DNA of 44,848 nucleotides from an uncultured Lachnospiraceae bacterium (lineage in GTDB: Bacteria; Bacillota; Clostridia; Lachnospirales; Lachnospiraceae), in assembly GCA_910588955.1 (NCBI GenBank), contig CAJURQ010000006.1:1-44848 (forward strand), written 5' to 3'. The number at the start of each line of letters is the position of its first letter. Position 1 is the first letter of the stretch. The translations under genes and the position numbers were made by a program. A model generated the notes under the pieces. The model ran no database searches and had not been told where the DNA came from. It saw nothing but the letters and a program-made list of their open reading frames with translations. Below are positions 34,144 to 42,584 of this stretch, one piece after another.

Positions 34144-35059
34144 TTGTCTTCACCTCCGCTGTCAGTTTCAGGAAATAGTCTTCCAGCGTCTCCGCCTTCC
34201 TCCCCAGCGAAGTCACCGCCACCTCATTCATGGCAAACGTCTTCGCGATCTCCTCAGTTGTGACACGCTCGTCATAAATGCGGAACATCCCGCCTTCCAT
34301 CACCTTAAAGTTGGTAAGTCCCAGCTTGTCGGCAAGCACATATGCCGCCCGCTCCGGATTCTGCGCGGAAAGCTCGATATATGCCAAGCTCATCTCCTCG
34401 ATCTCTTTCAGACCGATTTCCTTTTTCATCCTGCCCTGATGAATGATGCCGATGGTGTCCGCAATGCTCTCTATCTCCGAGAGAATGTGGGAGGACACCA
34501 CGATCGTCGTCCCCTGCTCCGCACTGAGCATCCGCAAAAGTTCACGGATTTGCTTCATGCCCGCCGGGTCAAGTCCGTTAGTCGGCTCGTCGAGAATCAG
34601 CAACTCGGGTTTACATAAAATCGCCCTTGCGATCCCAAGACGCTCCTTCATACCGAGCGAATAATTCTTTACGGGCTTTTTCGCCGCCGCCGACAAATCC
34701 AGCATTTTTAACGCCTTTTCCACACTTCCGTGCTGATAATATCCCATGTATTCACAATGCATCCGCAGGTTTTCTTCCCCCGTCATATGCTCGTAAAAGG
34801 TTGGAAACTCAATGATACTGCCGATCCGCCGCAGCACTTCGTAGGACTTCGACGTAATCGGCTTTCCAAAAAGTTCAACCGTACCCATAGTCGGTTTCCA
34901 GAGATTCATGATCATTTTCATGACCGTCGTCTTGCCAGCACCATTGGGACCGAGAAATCCGTAAATCTCACCCTTTTTTACATGGAGATCCACGTCTCTT
35001 ACCAGTTCTTTGCCGCCGATGGTCTTGGTAAGGCGGCTTGTTTGTAAAATATAAGACAT
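34136..35059 (-). CDS. ABC transporter ATP-binding protein, bacitracin/lantibiotic class
   Basis: Drives the adjacent permease by ATP hydrolysis. The 307-residue protein has Walker A GPNGAGKTT, the signature YSLGMKERLGIARAIL, Walker B LLILDEPTNGLDPAG and a switch His in SSHILSEIE, followed by the C-terminal extension found in BcrA-type ATPases. The start at 35059 is set by AGGAGG seven bases upstream; a longer in-frame extension lacks support. It is preceded by possible regulator sites at 35107-35156. Confidence 0.95.
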   Translation of the reverse strand: MSYILQTSRLTKTIGGKELVRDVDLHVKKGEIYGFLGPNGAGKTTVMKMIMNLWKPTMGTVELFGKPITSKSYEVLRRIGSIIEFPTFYEHMTGEENLRMHCEYMGYYQHGSVEKALKMLDLSAAAKKPVKNYSLGMKERLGIARAILCKPELLILDEPTNGLDPAGMKQIRELLRMLSAEQGTTIVVSSHILSEIESIADTIGIIHQGRMKKEIGLKEIEEMSLAYIELSAQNPERAAYVLADKLGLTNFKVMEGGMFRIYDERVTTEEIAKTFAMNEVAVTSLGRKAETLEDYFLKLTAEVKTND

Positions 35060-35106
35060 TCTGCTGCCTCCTTTCTGGTACATCGCATGTTCTTTATTTG
35101 ATGTAC

Positions 35107-35156
35107 TGTAACCAATTGTAACGGCTGCGACTTTCAAAACTCTTACCCAATTCTTA
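35107..35156. promoter_or_regulatory. Direct repeats upstream of the ABC transporter genes
   Basis: TCTTA occurs at 35141-35145 and 35152-35156 (TAAGA on the minus strand), 11 bp apart, the spacing typical of OmpR-family response regulator sites. Closer to the gene, TGTAAC is repeated at 35107 and 35117 with a 10-bp period. Binding by the adjacent response regulator is inferred. No convincing -35/-10 pair was found. Confidence 0.35.
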
Positions 35157-35225
35157 CAAATTTCTTTCGGGAAGCAATTTATTCATACCGAAACATTCTG
35201 ACACAAATGTCGTTTTCTTTAGCCC

Positions 35226-36188
35226 TCACAATACCCGATTTAACCCAACCGTAAAAGCAGTCCGCACATACGGCTCGCTCTTAAGCGTCAGCTCCCCGCC
35301 CATCTGCTCCGCCAGCCGCTTCGCGATCGTCAGTCCGATACCGTTGCCCTGCACGCTCCGGCTGCGGGAATCCTCCATAGTAAAAAGCCGCTCGAATACA
35401 CTCTGCGCAAAAGCGCTGTCTATTCCCTTCCCCTTGTCCACCACATCGATATACGCCGACTGATCGTCCGTCCGCAGGAAAATGCCCAGATACTTTCCCT
35501 CCGCGCCGTAGCGGATCACGTTGGAGATGAGATTCGAGAGAATACGCTGCAGAGCCTCCCTGTTCGCCAGCGCGTAAACAGCCGCCGCCGGCAGTCCGAT
35601 CTCCACCTCAAAATCCGCCCCTGTCAGCATTTCATAGAAATCCAGAATGCTTTCTCTGCACAACTCGCAGACGTCCAGACCGGAAAGCGTCAGTTCCATA
35701 TCGCCCGCCTCGATTTTCGCCAATGAAAAAAAGCTGTCGACCAGCTCCATAAGCGACTCCGCCTTCTGTTCCGCCTTCTCCAGCATTTGCAAGTTCTCCC
35801 GCACCTCTGATCCTTCCCGCGCCTCCAAAGCCGCCTCTCCCCTCGTCCGCATGATCTCCAGATAGCCCTTGATCACGGTCATAGGTGTTTTCATGTCGTG
35901 GGAAATATTGGACAGCATTTTTCTGGAAGATATCTCAGAACGTCGAAAATCTGCCTCCGTCTTCGCCTTCTCCTCCAAAAGACGGTTGATCTGCGCCACC
36001 AGCTCCATCACTTCCTTATTGTCCGTGAATATCATCACCCGCTCGCCGCTGTCCGCATCCAAAATCTCTTTCAGCTGTTGGTGGAGTTCCCGGAGCCTCT
36101 TTTGTGCGCCATTTCGGAAAGCAAACTGCTGGTACAGCACGACCGCAGCCAAAACTGCTGCCAGCAGCCCCAAAGCAACTAGCATCAT
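35226..36188 (-). CDS. Sensor histidine kinase
   Basis: Partner of the response regulator encoded upstream. The 320-residue protein has one clear N-terminal membrane helix (about 2-22) and almost no extracytoplasmic domain, a short HAMP-like linker, HisKA with the phospho-acceptor His in NISHDMKTPMTVIKGYLE, and the ATP-binding boxes (N box SNLISNVIRYG, G1 DKGKGI, G2 GNGIGLTIAKRLAEQMGG). Such kinases often sense peptide antibiotics through an associated transporter. The start overlaps the regulator's stop codon. Confidence 0.95.
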   Translation of the reverse strand: MMLVALGLLAAVLAAVVLYQQFAFRNGAQKRLRELHQQLKEILDADSGERVMIFTDNKEVMELVAQINRLLEEKAKTEADFRRSEISSRKMLSNISHDMKTPMTVIKGYLEIMRTRGEAALEAREGSEVRENLQMLEKAEQKAESLMELVDSFFSLAKIEAGDMELTLSGLDVCELCRESILDFYEMLTGADFEVEIGLPAAAVYALANREALQRILSNLISNVIRYGAEGKYLGIFLRTDDQSAYIDVVDKGKGIDSAFAQSVFERLFTMEDSRSRSVQGNGIGLTIAKRLAEQMGGELTLKSEPYVRTAFTVGLNRVL

Positions 36189-36895
36189 AGCAATCCCCCC
36201 AGCTTATACCCGATTCCCCACACCGTCAGCACATACTTTGGGCTGCGCGGATCCTCCTCAATCTTGTTCCGCAACCTGCTGATATGCACGTTCACTGCGT
36301 TTTCGTCCCCATAGTAAGCGTCGTTCCACACGAGGGAATAGAGCTGCTCCTTCGTATATACCTTTTTCGGATTCCGCATAAGAAGCTTCAAAATCTCAAA
36401 CTCCTTCGCCGTAAGCTCAATGGTTTGTTCTCCCTTCCGCACCGTGTAATCGGACAGGTTCATTGCCAGCTCTCCCGCCGTAAGGACAGAAGGCTCTTTC
36501 ATTGTCCCGACGGCTGCGCCGTCATACTGCATCGTTCTGCGCAGCGCCGCCTTGATCCGTGCCAGCACCTCCACCACGGAGAAAGGCTTGGTAATATAAT
36601 CGTCCGCCCCAAGACCCAGCCCGAGAGTCTTGTCGCTCTCCGAATCTTTCGCGGAAAGAATGATGATCGGCACAAAGCTTTTTCCCCGGATGTGCTGCAT
36701 CACGCTCATGCCGCTCACCTTCGGAATCATCAGATCCAGAAGGACAATGTCAAAGGACATATCGTCGAACATAGCACAGGCGTGCTGTCCGTCAAGGGCG
36801 CACGCCACTTCATAGTTTTCCGTCTCCAAATAATTTTTTAACATTTCGCTGATCTCAGCGTCGTCCTCCACAAGAAGGATTTTGTATGGGTTCAT
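36185..36895 (-). CDS. OmpR-family response regulator
   Basis: The 236-residue protein has a receiver domain with acidic pocket (LLVEDDAE), phospho-acceptor Asp in FDIVLLDLMIP and the conserved Lys in ITKPFS, then a winged-helix DNA-binding domain (LTAKEFEILKLLMRNPKKVYTKEQL is its split core). It should control the transporter genes downstream. AGGAAAG precedes the ATG. A TATAAT on the minus strand (36938-36933) is a plausible -10, without a good -35; the divergent promoter of ATPase D overlaps this region. Confidence 0.95.
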   Translation of the reverse strand: MNPYKILLVEDDAEISEMLKNYLETENYEVACALDGQHACAMFDDMSFDIVLLDLMIPKVSGMSVMQHIRGKSFVPIIILSAKDSESDKTLGLGLGADDYITKPFSVVEVLARIKAALRRTMQYDGAAVGTMKEPSVLTAGELAMNLSDYTVRKGEQTIELTAKEFEILKLLMRNPKKVYTKEQLYSLVWNDAYYGDENAVNVHISRLRNKIEEDPRSPKYVLTVWGIGYKLGGLL

Positions 36896-36955
36896 CCGCT
36901 TTCCTCACATTTGATAATTATTTGCCAAAACAATTATACTATAAAAGTACCACAC

Positions 36956-36985
36956 TTGACATTCCTATATTTTCTGATGTACAAT
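36956..36985 (+). promoter_or_regulatory. Promoter of ATPase D
   Basis: TTGACA (36956-36961), an 18-base spacer and TACAAT (36980-36985). Its -10 abuts the first of three repeats that follow. Confidence 0.65.
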
Positions 36986-37022
36986 ATAGTATATCACGAT
37001 ATAGTATATTATAATATAGCAT
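36984..37022 (+). repeat. Three 15-bp-spaced iterons upstream of ATPase D
   Basis: ATATAGTATAT starts at 36984 and 36999, and a third, shorter copy ATATAGCAT at 37014, giving an exact 15-bp period. The array covers the promoter -10 and start site. The same 15-bp period occurs in the array before ATPase A, with an unrelated sequence. Confidence 0.7.
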
Positions 37023-37061
37023 GTGAAACTTGAAAATTTATCTGCGAGAAAGGAGGTCCCT

Positions 37062-38447
37062 ATGTTTATTGGCAGAGATTCGGAACTAAAAAAAATGAAC
37101 CAGATGTATGAGAGCGGCAAACTGGAAGTCGCCATCGTCTACGGGCGCAGGCGCGTCGGAAAAACAACGCTCATCACAGAATTTTGCAAGAATAAAAAAA
37201 CGGTGTTCTTTGCCGCACAGGAAAGCAATGCGAACCAGAATCTGGAAACCTTTTCAAACGCCATTGCGGAAGTTGAAAAGAATAGCAGTGTCAGCATGAT
37301 TTTCCGCAGTTTCAGGGACGCCTTTACCCGCCTTGCGGAAATCGCCGCCTCGGAACGCCTGATTGTGGTGATCGACGAATATCCCTACCTTGCGGGTGCG
37401 GAGAAAAGCATTTCCTCTCTGCTGCAAAACTATCTTGACCACCAATTTAAGAACACGAAGCTTTTTCTGATTCTCTGCGGCTCTTCCATGAGTTTTATGA
37501 AAAAACAGGTATTGGGGTATCAAAGTCCCCTCTACGGTCGCAGGACAGCGCAGTTTAAAATCCTGCCCTTTCACTATCTGGACACCGGGAAATGGTTTCC
37601 TGACTATACTTTTGAGGAAAAAGCGCTGATGTACGGCATTACCGGCGGCATCCCTCTCTATCTGGAACAGTTTTCGCCATCCTTAAGCATACGCGAAAAT
37701 CTGTTGGAAAACCTTTTCAACAAAAACGCGCTGCTTTTCGAGGAGCCCTCCAACTTCTTTAAACAAGAGCTGCGGGAGCCTTCCTCCTACAACGCCATTA
37801 TTACCGCCATCGCCTCCGGCAAAACGAGGCTTTCGGAGATCTCGACCACGGTGGGCATGGAAAGCGGACTTTGCAGTAAATATCTCTCCAACCTGATTAC
37901 GCTCGGCATCATAAAGCGTGAGACGCCTGTCACCGAACAGAGCAGCAAACGTTCTATCTATCTGATCGATGACCAGTTTTTCCGTTTCTGGTTTACCTTT
38001 GTTTCAAAAAATATGTCCTCTATCCTTTCATGCAGAATAGAAGACAACTATGCGGCGTCCGTGGAGAGCCGCTTATCCGATTATATGGGATTGACCTTTG
38101 AGAAAATGTGCCGCGACTATATTTTGTATTACACAGACAATCTCCCCTTTTTGCTCGGAGAAGTCGGTCAATGGTGGGGTGGTCATCCGCGCAAGCACAA
38201 GCAGGCGCAGATCGATCTGGTAGCCTCCGCCGCAGACACAAACGACTGCATCGTCGGTTCCTGTAAATTCCGAAACGCTCCCGTCGATACGGACGAGCTG
38301 AACCTTCTGAAAGATTACGCAGACGCTATGGGACATTTTGAAAAACGCTACTACTATATTTTCTCCAAATCCGGCTTCACAGCCGCCCTGCAAAATCAAG
38401 CTGCGGATGTACGGCTGCTCACGCTCGAAGATCTGTACCACAACTAA
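37062..38447 (+). CDS. ATPase D: P-loop ATPase with DUF234-like C-terminus, degenerate nuclease motif
   Basis: A 461-residue paralogue of ATPase A, starting with the same MFIGRD. It has Walker A GRRRVGKTT, Walker B RLIVVIDEYPYL, a winged-helix-like part (LSEISTTVGMESGLCSKYL) and a C-terminal GQWWG ... QIDLVAS ... SCKFRN segment. Where ATPase A has ECK this protein has SCK (Ser400), so the acidic residue of a PD-(D/E)XK site is lost. The ATG at 37062 follows AAAGGAGGT; an upstream start at 37023 would lie in the repeat leader. It is one of only two plus-strand genes in the window and converges on the HD-GYP gene with 10 bases between stops. Confidence 0.87.
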   Translation: MFIGRDSELKKMNQMYESGKLEVAIVYGRRRVGKTTLITEFCKNKKTVFFAAQESNANQNLETFSNAIAEVEKNSSVSMIFRSFRDAFTRLAEIAASERLIVVIDEYPYLAGAEKSISSLLQNYLDHQFKNTKLFLILCGSSMSFMKKQVLGYQSPLYGRRTAQFKILPFHYLDTGKWFPDYTFEEKALMYGITGGIPLYLEQFSPSLSIRENLLENLFNKNALLFEEPSNFFKQELREPSSYNAIITAIASGKTRLSEISTTVGMESGLCSKYLSNLITLGIIKRETPVTEQSSKRSIYLIDDQFFRFWFTFVSKNMSSILSCRIEDNYAASVESRLSDYMGLTFEKMCRDYILYYTDNLPFLLGEVGQWWGGHPRKHKQAQIDLVASAADTNDCIVGSCKFRNAPVDTDELNLLKDYADAMGHFEKRYYYIFSKSGFTAALQNQAADVRLLTLEDLYHN

Positions 38448-38457
38448 ATATTTTGAC

Positions 38458-39933
38458 TCAGGCTTTATCCTCCGCTTCCGCCCCCAGCGCCTCGTCCAGC
38501 CACTCCACAAGCTGCAGATCCACCTTGCCCCTCTGCGCCATGTCTTTCAGTATCTGAATCGCTCTGGGTCTCGAGATCGGCTGTTTGTAGGGTCTGTCCG
38601 TTGCCACCAGCGCGTCATAGATATCCACCACCGTCAAAAGTCGTGTCTCCAGATCCAGCTCGTCGCCATTCAAACCGTTCGGATAGCCGCTGCCGTCCAT
38701 ATACTCGTGGTGGGCGCCCACCCATTTAGGCACCATGGAAAAGCCTTTGTAAAACTGCACCTTCTCCAGAATTTTAGACGTCATAACCACGTGGTTTTCC
38801 ATCTCTTTGCGTTCCTTCACCGTCAGCGTGCCGCTGCGGATGCTCAGGCATTCCGCCTCCTTCTCCGTCAGATAGGGAAGCGCCGTGCCGTCCTCGCTGA
38901 CATGTTGTTTCCCTGCAAGTCTTTTGATCCGTTCGCAGTTTTCGTCGCTCACACGGTCGATCACATCCATCTCATGGACGAAGGCAAGCTCCGCTTCTAA
39001 ATCCTTGATAACCGCCTCGTACTCTTCACCGGTAATCCTTCCCCGCAGCATGTCAATCTCATACAGCGCTCTAAGCAGCGCAAAACGGTCGTCCACCTTC
39101 TCAAGCCGCGTATCCAGTCTGGTCGCCTTATTCATAATGCTTAAGGGCACCACCATCTTGCCGATATCGTGAATGAGCGCCGCCAGCATCAGCTGTTCTT
39201 TCCGCTCCGGGTCAAAGCCCCTGTCGCATTTTCCCTCTTTATGTAATTCGGTGATATAGTCCGCCAACAGGCTCACATATTTTTCTACGTTCCTCGTATG
39301 CAGGGCGTTGTACGGCGTTCTCTTTTCCAATGCCGTCGTGAGCGCCTCCACAAAAGAATAAATCTGCGCCTTCAACGCCTCCACATAGGAGAGATTCGTC
39401 AGCTCAATCGCCGCAATCGCCCCAAGCGCACGAATAATAATTTCATAAGATTCGTGAAAAGCAATCAGACCGCCCTCTTCGTCCATAGCATTGATCAACT
39501 GTAAGACGCCGATCAGTTCATTTTCATTATTCACAAGGGGCACGACAAGCTGCGACTTCGTACGGTACCCGGTCATGCCGTCATACTGTCTGGGACCCGA
39601 AAAATCAAACCGGCTGCTGGCATACACGTCCGGAATGTTCACGACTTCCCGGTGAATCGCCGCATAGGAGCACACATTTTCTTCCTTCATCGGCACGGGC
39701 GGCAGGTCGATCGGCTCCCCGTCCGACCCTCTGTTTATCCCCTGAGAGAGCGTCTTCATAAACTGAAACTTAAGTCCGTCATTCTCGTACAGATACAGGG
39801 TGCTCGCGTCACAGTTTGTAATCTCCATACCCTTATCCAGAATGGTCATGAGCAGACAGTTTCTGTCTCTTTCCGTGGAAAGGCTTATACCAATGTCCAT
39901 TATCTTTTCAAAGTCTTCGTATTGCAGATGCAT
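38458..39933 (-). CDS. GAF-HD-GYP cyclic di-GMP phosphodiesterase
   Basis: Likely degrades cyclic di-GMP. The 491-residue protein has an N-terminal GAF domain (about 10-185; ends GVLQLINAMDEEGGLIAF), then an HD-GYP domain with LIHDIGKM and GAHHEYMDGSGYPNGL. Between these two blocks is an insertion of about 95 charged, mostly helical residues not seen in typical HD-GYP domains. GAF domains can bind cyclic nucleotides, so control by the product of the nearby cyclase is possible but unproven. The ATG at 39933 overlaps the stop codon of the isomerase-like gene (TGATG), so translation is coupled. Last gene of the operon. Confidence 0.93.
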   Translation of the reverse strand: MHLQYEDFEKIMDIGISLSTERDRNCLLMTILDKGMEITNCDASTLYLYENDGLKFQFMKTLSQGINRGSDGEPIDLPPVPMKEENVCSYAAIHREVVNIPDVYASSRFDFSGPRQYDGMTGYRTKSQLVVPLVNNENELIGVLQLINAMDEEGGLIAFHESYEIIIRALGAIAAIELTNLSYVEALKAQIYSFVEALTTALEKRTPYNALHTRNVEKYVSLLADYITELHKEGKCDRGFDPERKEQLMLAALIHDIGKMVVPLSIMNKATRLDTRLEKVDDRFALLRALYEIDMLRGRITGEEYEAVIKDLEAELAFVHEMDVIDRVSDENCERIKRLAGKQHVSEDGTALPYLTEKEAECLSIRSGTLTVKERKEMENHVVMTSKILEKVQFYKGFSMVPKWVGAHHEYMDGSGYPNGLNGDELDLETRLLTVVDIYDALVATDRPYKQPISRPRAIQILKDMAQRGKVDLQLVEWLDEALGAEAEDKA

Positions 39934-40736
39934 CACTCTTCCCTCTCTCTTTCCATCGGATAGATCCCGTGGCTCTTCATGTACCGAAGCGATTCTTCCT
40001 GCGCCTCGTAACCTTTTACCTCCACCAGCACCGGCGCTTCTATCCGGCACTGTCTGACCAGTTCGTCAAATTCCTGCCAGTCCAGTTTCCCGGCGCCCAC
40101 TGCCAAATGCAGGTCGTTTTGCAGATCGTTGTCGTTGATGTGTATGTGACGGATATAAGGCGCCAGCGTCTCCATCCACTCCCGCCCCGAACATTTGGAA
40201 AAAATCATAGCATGGGCATAATCGAGACAAACGCCGAAATTTTCGACATCCTGCATCCTCTCCGCCAGCCCCGCCAGAATATCCGGCGCTTCATCGAACA
40301 TATTCTCCATATAGATCTGCTGCCCTGGGTATTTGTCCGCAAGCTCCGCAAAAAACGCTTCGTTTCTGTCCCGCCAGTTTTTCAGATAGCCCTCCGCCCG
40401 AAAACCGGCAAGACGTCCCGTGTGGAACACAACGCCCTTTAATCCCATGTCCTTTGCCATTTCCATAGACTGTCGCACCCGCAGCATGGATGCATCCCGG
40501 ATTAAGGGATCGTCGCTGTGTATCGTCACATCCAGAAACGCTCCGTGCATGGTATCGTTTTCAAACTTTCTTTTGTATATCCCGTAGTCTTCAAGAATCT
40601 CTACCTGCTTTTGGGGATCGTCCATGACCTTCGGCATAAAGAAATCATTATATTCAAACGCACACCCGTACTCTGCTGCCAGAGCGCACATACGCTCCAT
40701 ATCCTTCCTGTCGGGAACCAAATACAGCCTGCTCAT
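39933..40736 (-). CDS. TIM-barrel sugar isomerase / AP-endonuclease-2-like protein
   Basis: A 267-residue member of the xylose-isomerase-like TIM barrel superfamily, which includes sugar phosphate isomerases and endonuclease IV. Likely metal-binding residues are seen in VVFHTGR, IYMENMFDE, VCLDYAHA and HIHINDND. The substrate cannot be inferred. The ATG at 40736 (MSRLYL), after AGGTGA, is preferred over a GTG at 40748. It is translationally linked to the HD-GYP gene downstream and overlaps the region just after the cyclase stop, suggesting a role in the same signalling unit. Confidence 0.85.
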   Translation of the reverse strand: MSRLYLVPDRKDMERMCALAAEYGCAFEYNDFFMPKVMDDPQKQVEILEDYGIYKRKFENDTMHGAFLDVTIHSDDPLIRDASMLRVRQSMEMAKDMGLKGVVFHTGRLAGFRAEGYLKNWRDRNEAFFAELADKYPGQQIYMENMFDEAPDILAGLAERMQDVENFGVCLDYAHAMIFSKCSGREWMETLAPYIRHIHINDNDLQNDLHLAVGAGKLDWQEFDELVRQCRIEAPVLVEVKGYEAQEESLRYMKSHGIYPMEREREE

Positions 40737-40744
40737 TTTATTTA

Positions 40745-42571
40745 TCACCTACCTCCTATGCGAAACTTAGTACTTCTCACGCTGTCTACCTGATATACAA
40801 AGACGCCGTTGCTCTTCCCCTTCAAGGGAATCTCCCCGATCGGCGTCACAACAACCCTGTCTTTTACCGCCTCGTAAACATCCCTGCTGATCAGGATCTG
40901 ACCGGGCTTCGCGTTGCTCTCAAGTCTCGCCGCCGTATTGACCGTATCTCCGATCGCCGTGTAGTCCATCCGGAAATCACAGCCTATATTCCCCACAACG
41001 GCATTGCCACAGTTAACACCGATTCCGAAGGATACGCTCTTGCCGTATCTCTTGCTGAATTTCTCGGCAATCCTGTCCGCTCCCGCCTGCATATCCCATG
41101 CGGTGGCGACAGCGCGGAAAATATAGTCGTCCAGATCAAACGGCGCGTTGAACACCGCCATGGTCGCGTCCCCTACGAACTTGTCCAGGGTTCCGCCGTT
41201 ATCGAAAATAGCCTGCGTGGTGAGTCCCAGATATTCGTTCAAAATCTCCACCACTTCCTCCGGCTTCAAGCTCTCCGACATGGTGGTGAATCCCCTGATA
41301 TCCACAAACAGCACCGCAATATGACGATTTTCCCCGCCGATTACCAGCTCAAAATCCTTATCCTTGCTGATCTTGTCCACCACCTGAGGCGCCACATACT
41401 GTTTAAAGACATTGAGCACCCGCCGTCTGCGCATGATCTCCGCCAAATACCTGCGCACCATCTGCGCCAGCCAGATGACGAGCAGGCAGATCGGCAAGAG
41501 GATCGTTGGCACGATCCATCCGTTTCCATACATGACTTTCGCGAAGACAAGTTCAAGAACGGTGAGCAGCGCCAGCAGAACCGTGGCATACAGCATCCGC
41601 ATCTTTTCGCTGCACACATAAAATATACCGCACAGGAGCGCCGCCGCCAGCGCATAGAACAGGGGCGATACCGGAAGCTGTGTCTTTCCTTCCAGCAGCG
41701 CTTCTATGATGTTGGCGTGTATCTCCACCCCGTACATCTGACCGTTGTGGGCGATCGCAGGCATATAGGCGTCCTGCATCCCCACCGCATAGGCACCCAC
41801 CAGCACAACCGCATCCCGAAAAATCGCCGGATCCACCGTTCCGTCAAGCACATCCGCCATAGAGACTACGCTGTAGCCCCCCGCCTTGCCGGAATAGGTG
41901 AAGTAGAATCGGTTATTTCTCCCATACACGGCGGGAAACACCGCCTCTTCTCCTCTGCTTTCCTGATAAACCTTATAGACTTGAGAGGAAAGGCTGTACG
42001 CCCGCTCCCCCTCGTAATCCAGGTAAGCCATCGCCTGCCGCACATAGCCGTCCGTATCTACAAAGGTATTGGCGAAGCCGCACATCACCTCATCCTTCAA
42101 GCTGTCGTATGGCTCGATCACATGATCGACATGATAGGGATTGTAGACGATACGCCCATCCGCCCCCTGTTCGGGTTGTTCCTTAAAAGAAAAGCTCATC
42201 GCCGCAACGACATTCCCGGCTTCCCCGCAGACACGGGCAAAATATTCGTCCGCCTCCCGATCCGCCTCCTCGCTGTAGATCACATCGAATCCGATCACGG
42301 CAGGACGCGCGCCGTCCGCACCGTTCAGAGCGGTTAGCAGTTTCGCCGGAATCTCCCTGCTCCAAGTGTTGACAGGACCATATTCCTCCAGCGTTTTATC
42401 GTCGATGCCAATGATATAAATTTTTTTGTTGGTGACGCTCTCCCGCTGGTTCAGCTTATCGGATATTCCTATATCAAGAAACCCCGCCGTGCCGAAATAC
42501 AAAAAAGCAAGAGATGCCAGAACAACGGCGGCAGTAACCGCCGCCGTTTTCATTTTGTTCAAATATTTCAT
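40745..42571 (-). CDS. CHASE2-domain class III nucleotide cyclase (probable adenylate cyclase)
   Basis: Predicted to make cAMP on sensing an external signal. The 608-residue protein has an N-terminal membrane helix, an extracytoplasmic CHASE2 domain (about 35-290; KKIYIIGIDDKTLEEYG), three membrane helices (about 305-375) and a cytoplasmic catalytic domain: metal-binding Asp in AVLFVDIRGFTTM and GDATMAVF, Lys in TLDKFVGD, and MDYTAIGDTVNTAARLE with Asp/Thr typical of adenylate cyclases plus the Asn and Arg needed for catalysis. The last 12 or so residues (SVRSTKFRIGGR) are encoded by a collapsed copy of the dispersed hairpin element. It follows the FecR gene by 13 bases; the RBS is weak (GTAGGGG next to the ATG). 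Confidence 0.93.
   Translation of the reverse strand: MKYLNKMKTAAVTAAVVLASLAFLYFGTAGFLDIGISDKLNQRESVTNKKIYIIGIDDKTLEEYGPVNTWSREIPAKLLTALNGADGARPAVIGFDVIYSEEADREADEYFARVCGEAGNVVAAMSFSFKEQPEQGADGRIVYNPYHVDHVIEPYDSLKDEVMCGFANTFVDTDGYVRQAMAYLDYEGERAYSLSSQVYKVYQESRGEEAVFPAVYGRNNRFYFTYSGKAGGYSVVSMADVLDGTVDPAIFRDAVVLVGAYAVGMQDAYMPAIAHNGQMYGVEIHANIIEALLEGKTQLPVSPLFYALAAALLCGIFYVCSEKMRMLYATVLLALLTVLELVFAKVMYGNGWIVPTILLPICLLVIWLAQMVRRYLAEIMRRRRVLNVFKQYVAPQVVDKISKDKDFELVIGGENRHIAVLFVDIRGFTTMSESLKPEEVVEILNEYLGLTTQAIFDNGGTLDKFVGDATMAVFNAPFDLDDYIFRAVATAWDMQAGADRIAEKFSKRYGKSVSFGIGVNCGNAVVGNIGCDFRMDYTAIGDTVNTAARLESNAKPGQILISRDVYEAVKDRVVVTPIGEIPLKGKSNGVFVYQVDSVRSTKFRIGGR
40753..40780 (-). repeat. Collapsed copy of the two-hairpin dispersed element
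   Basis: Positions 40753-40777 match one arm of copies 1 and 2 (CTCCTA-GCGAAACTTAGT-CTTCT with one variable base), and 40778-40780 (CAC) continues the opposite outer arm of copy 2. The internal part between the repeated CTTCT words is missing, as expected from a deletion between them. It spans the last codons of the cyclase and supplies AGGAGG in front of the next gene. Confidence 0.65.
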
Positions 42572-42584
42572 CCCCTACGTCCCG

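Noticed and set aside
41321..42337. Plus-strand open frame of 338 codons opposite the cyclase
   Set aside because: His/Arg-rich antisense shadow with no domain; the cyclase frame has all catalytic motifs.
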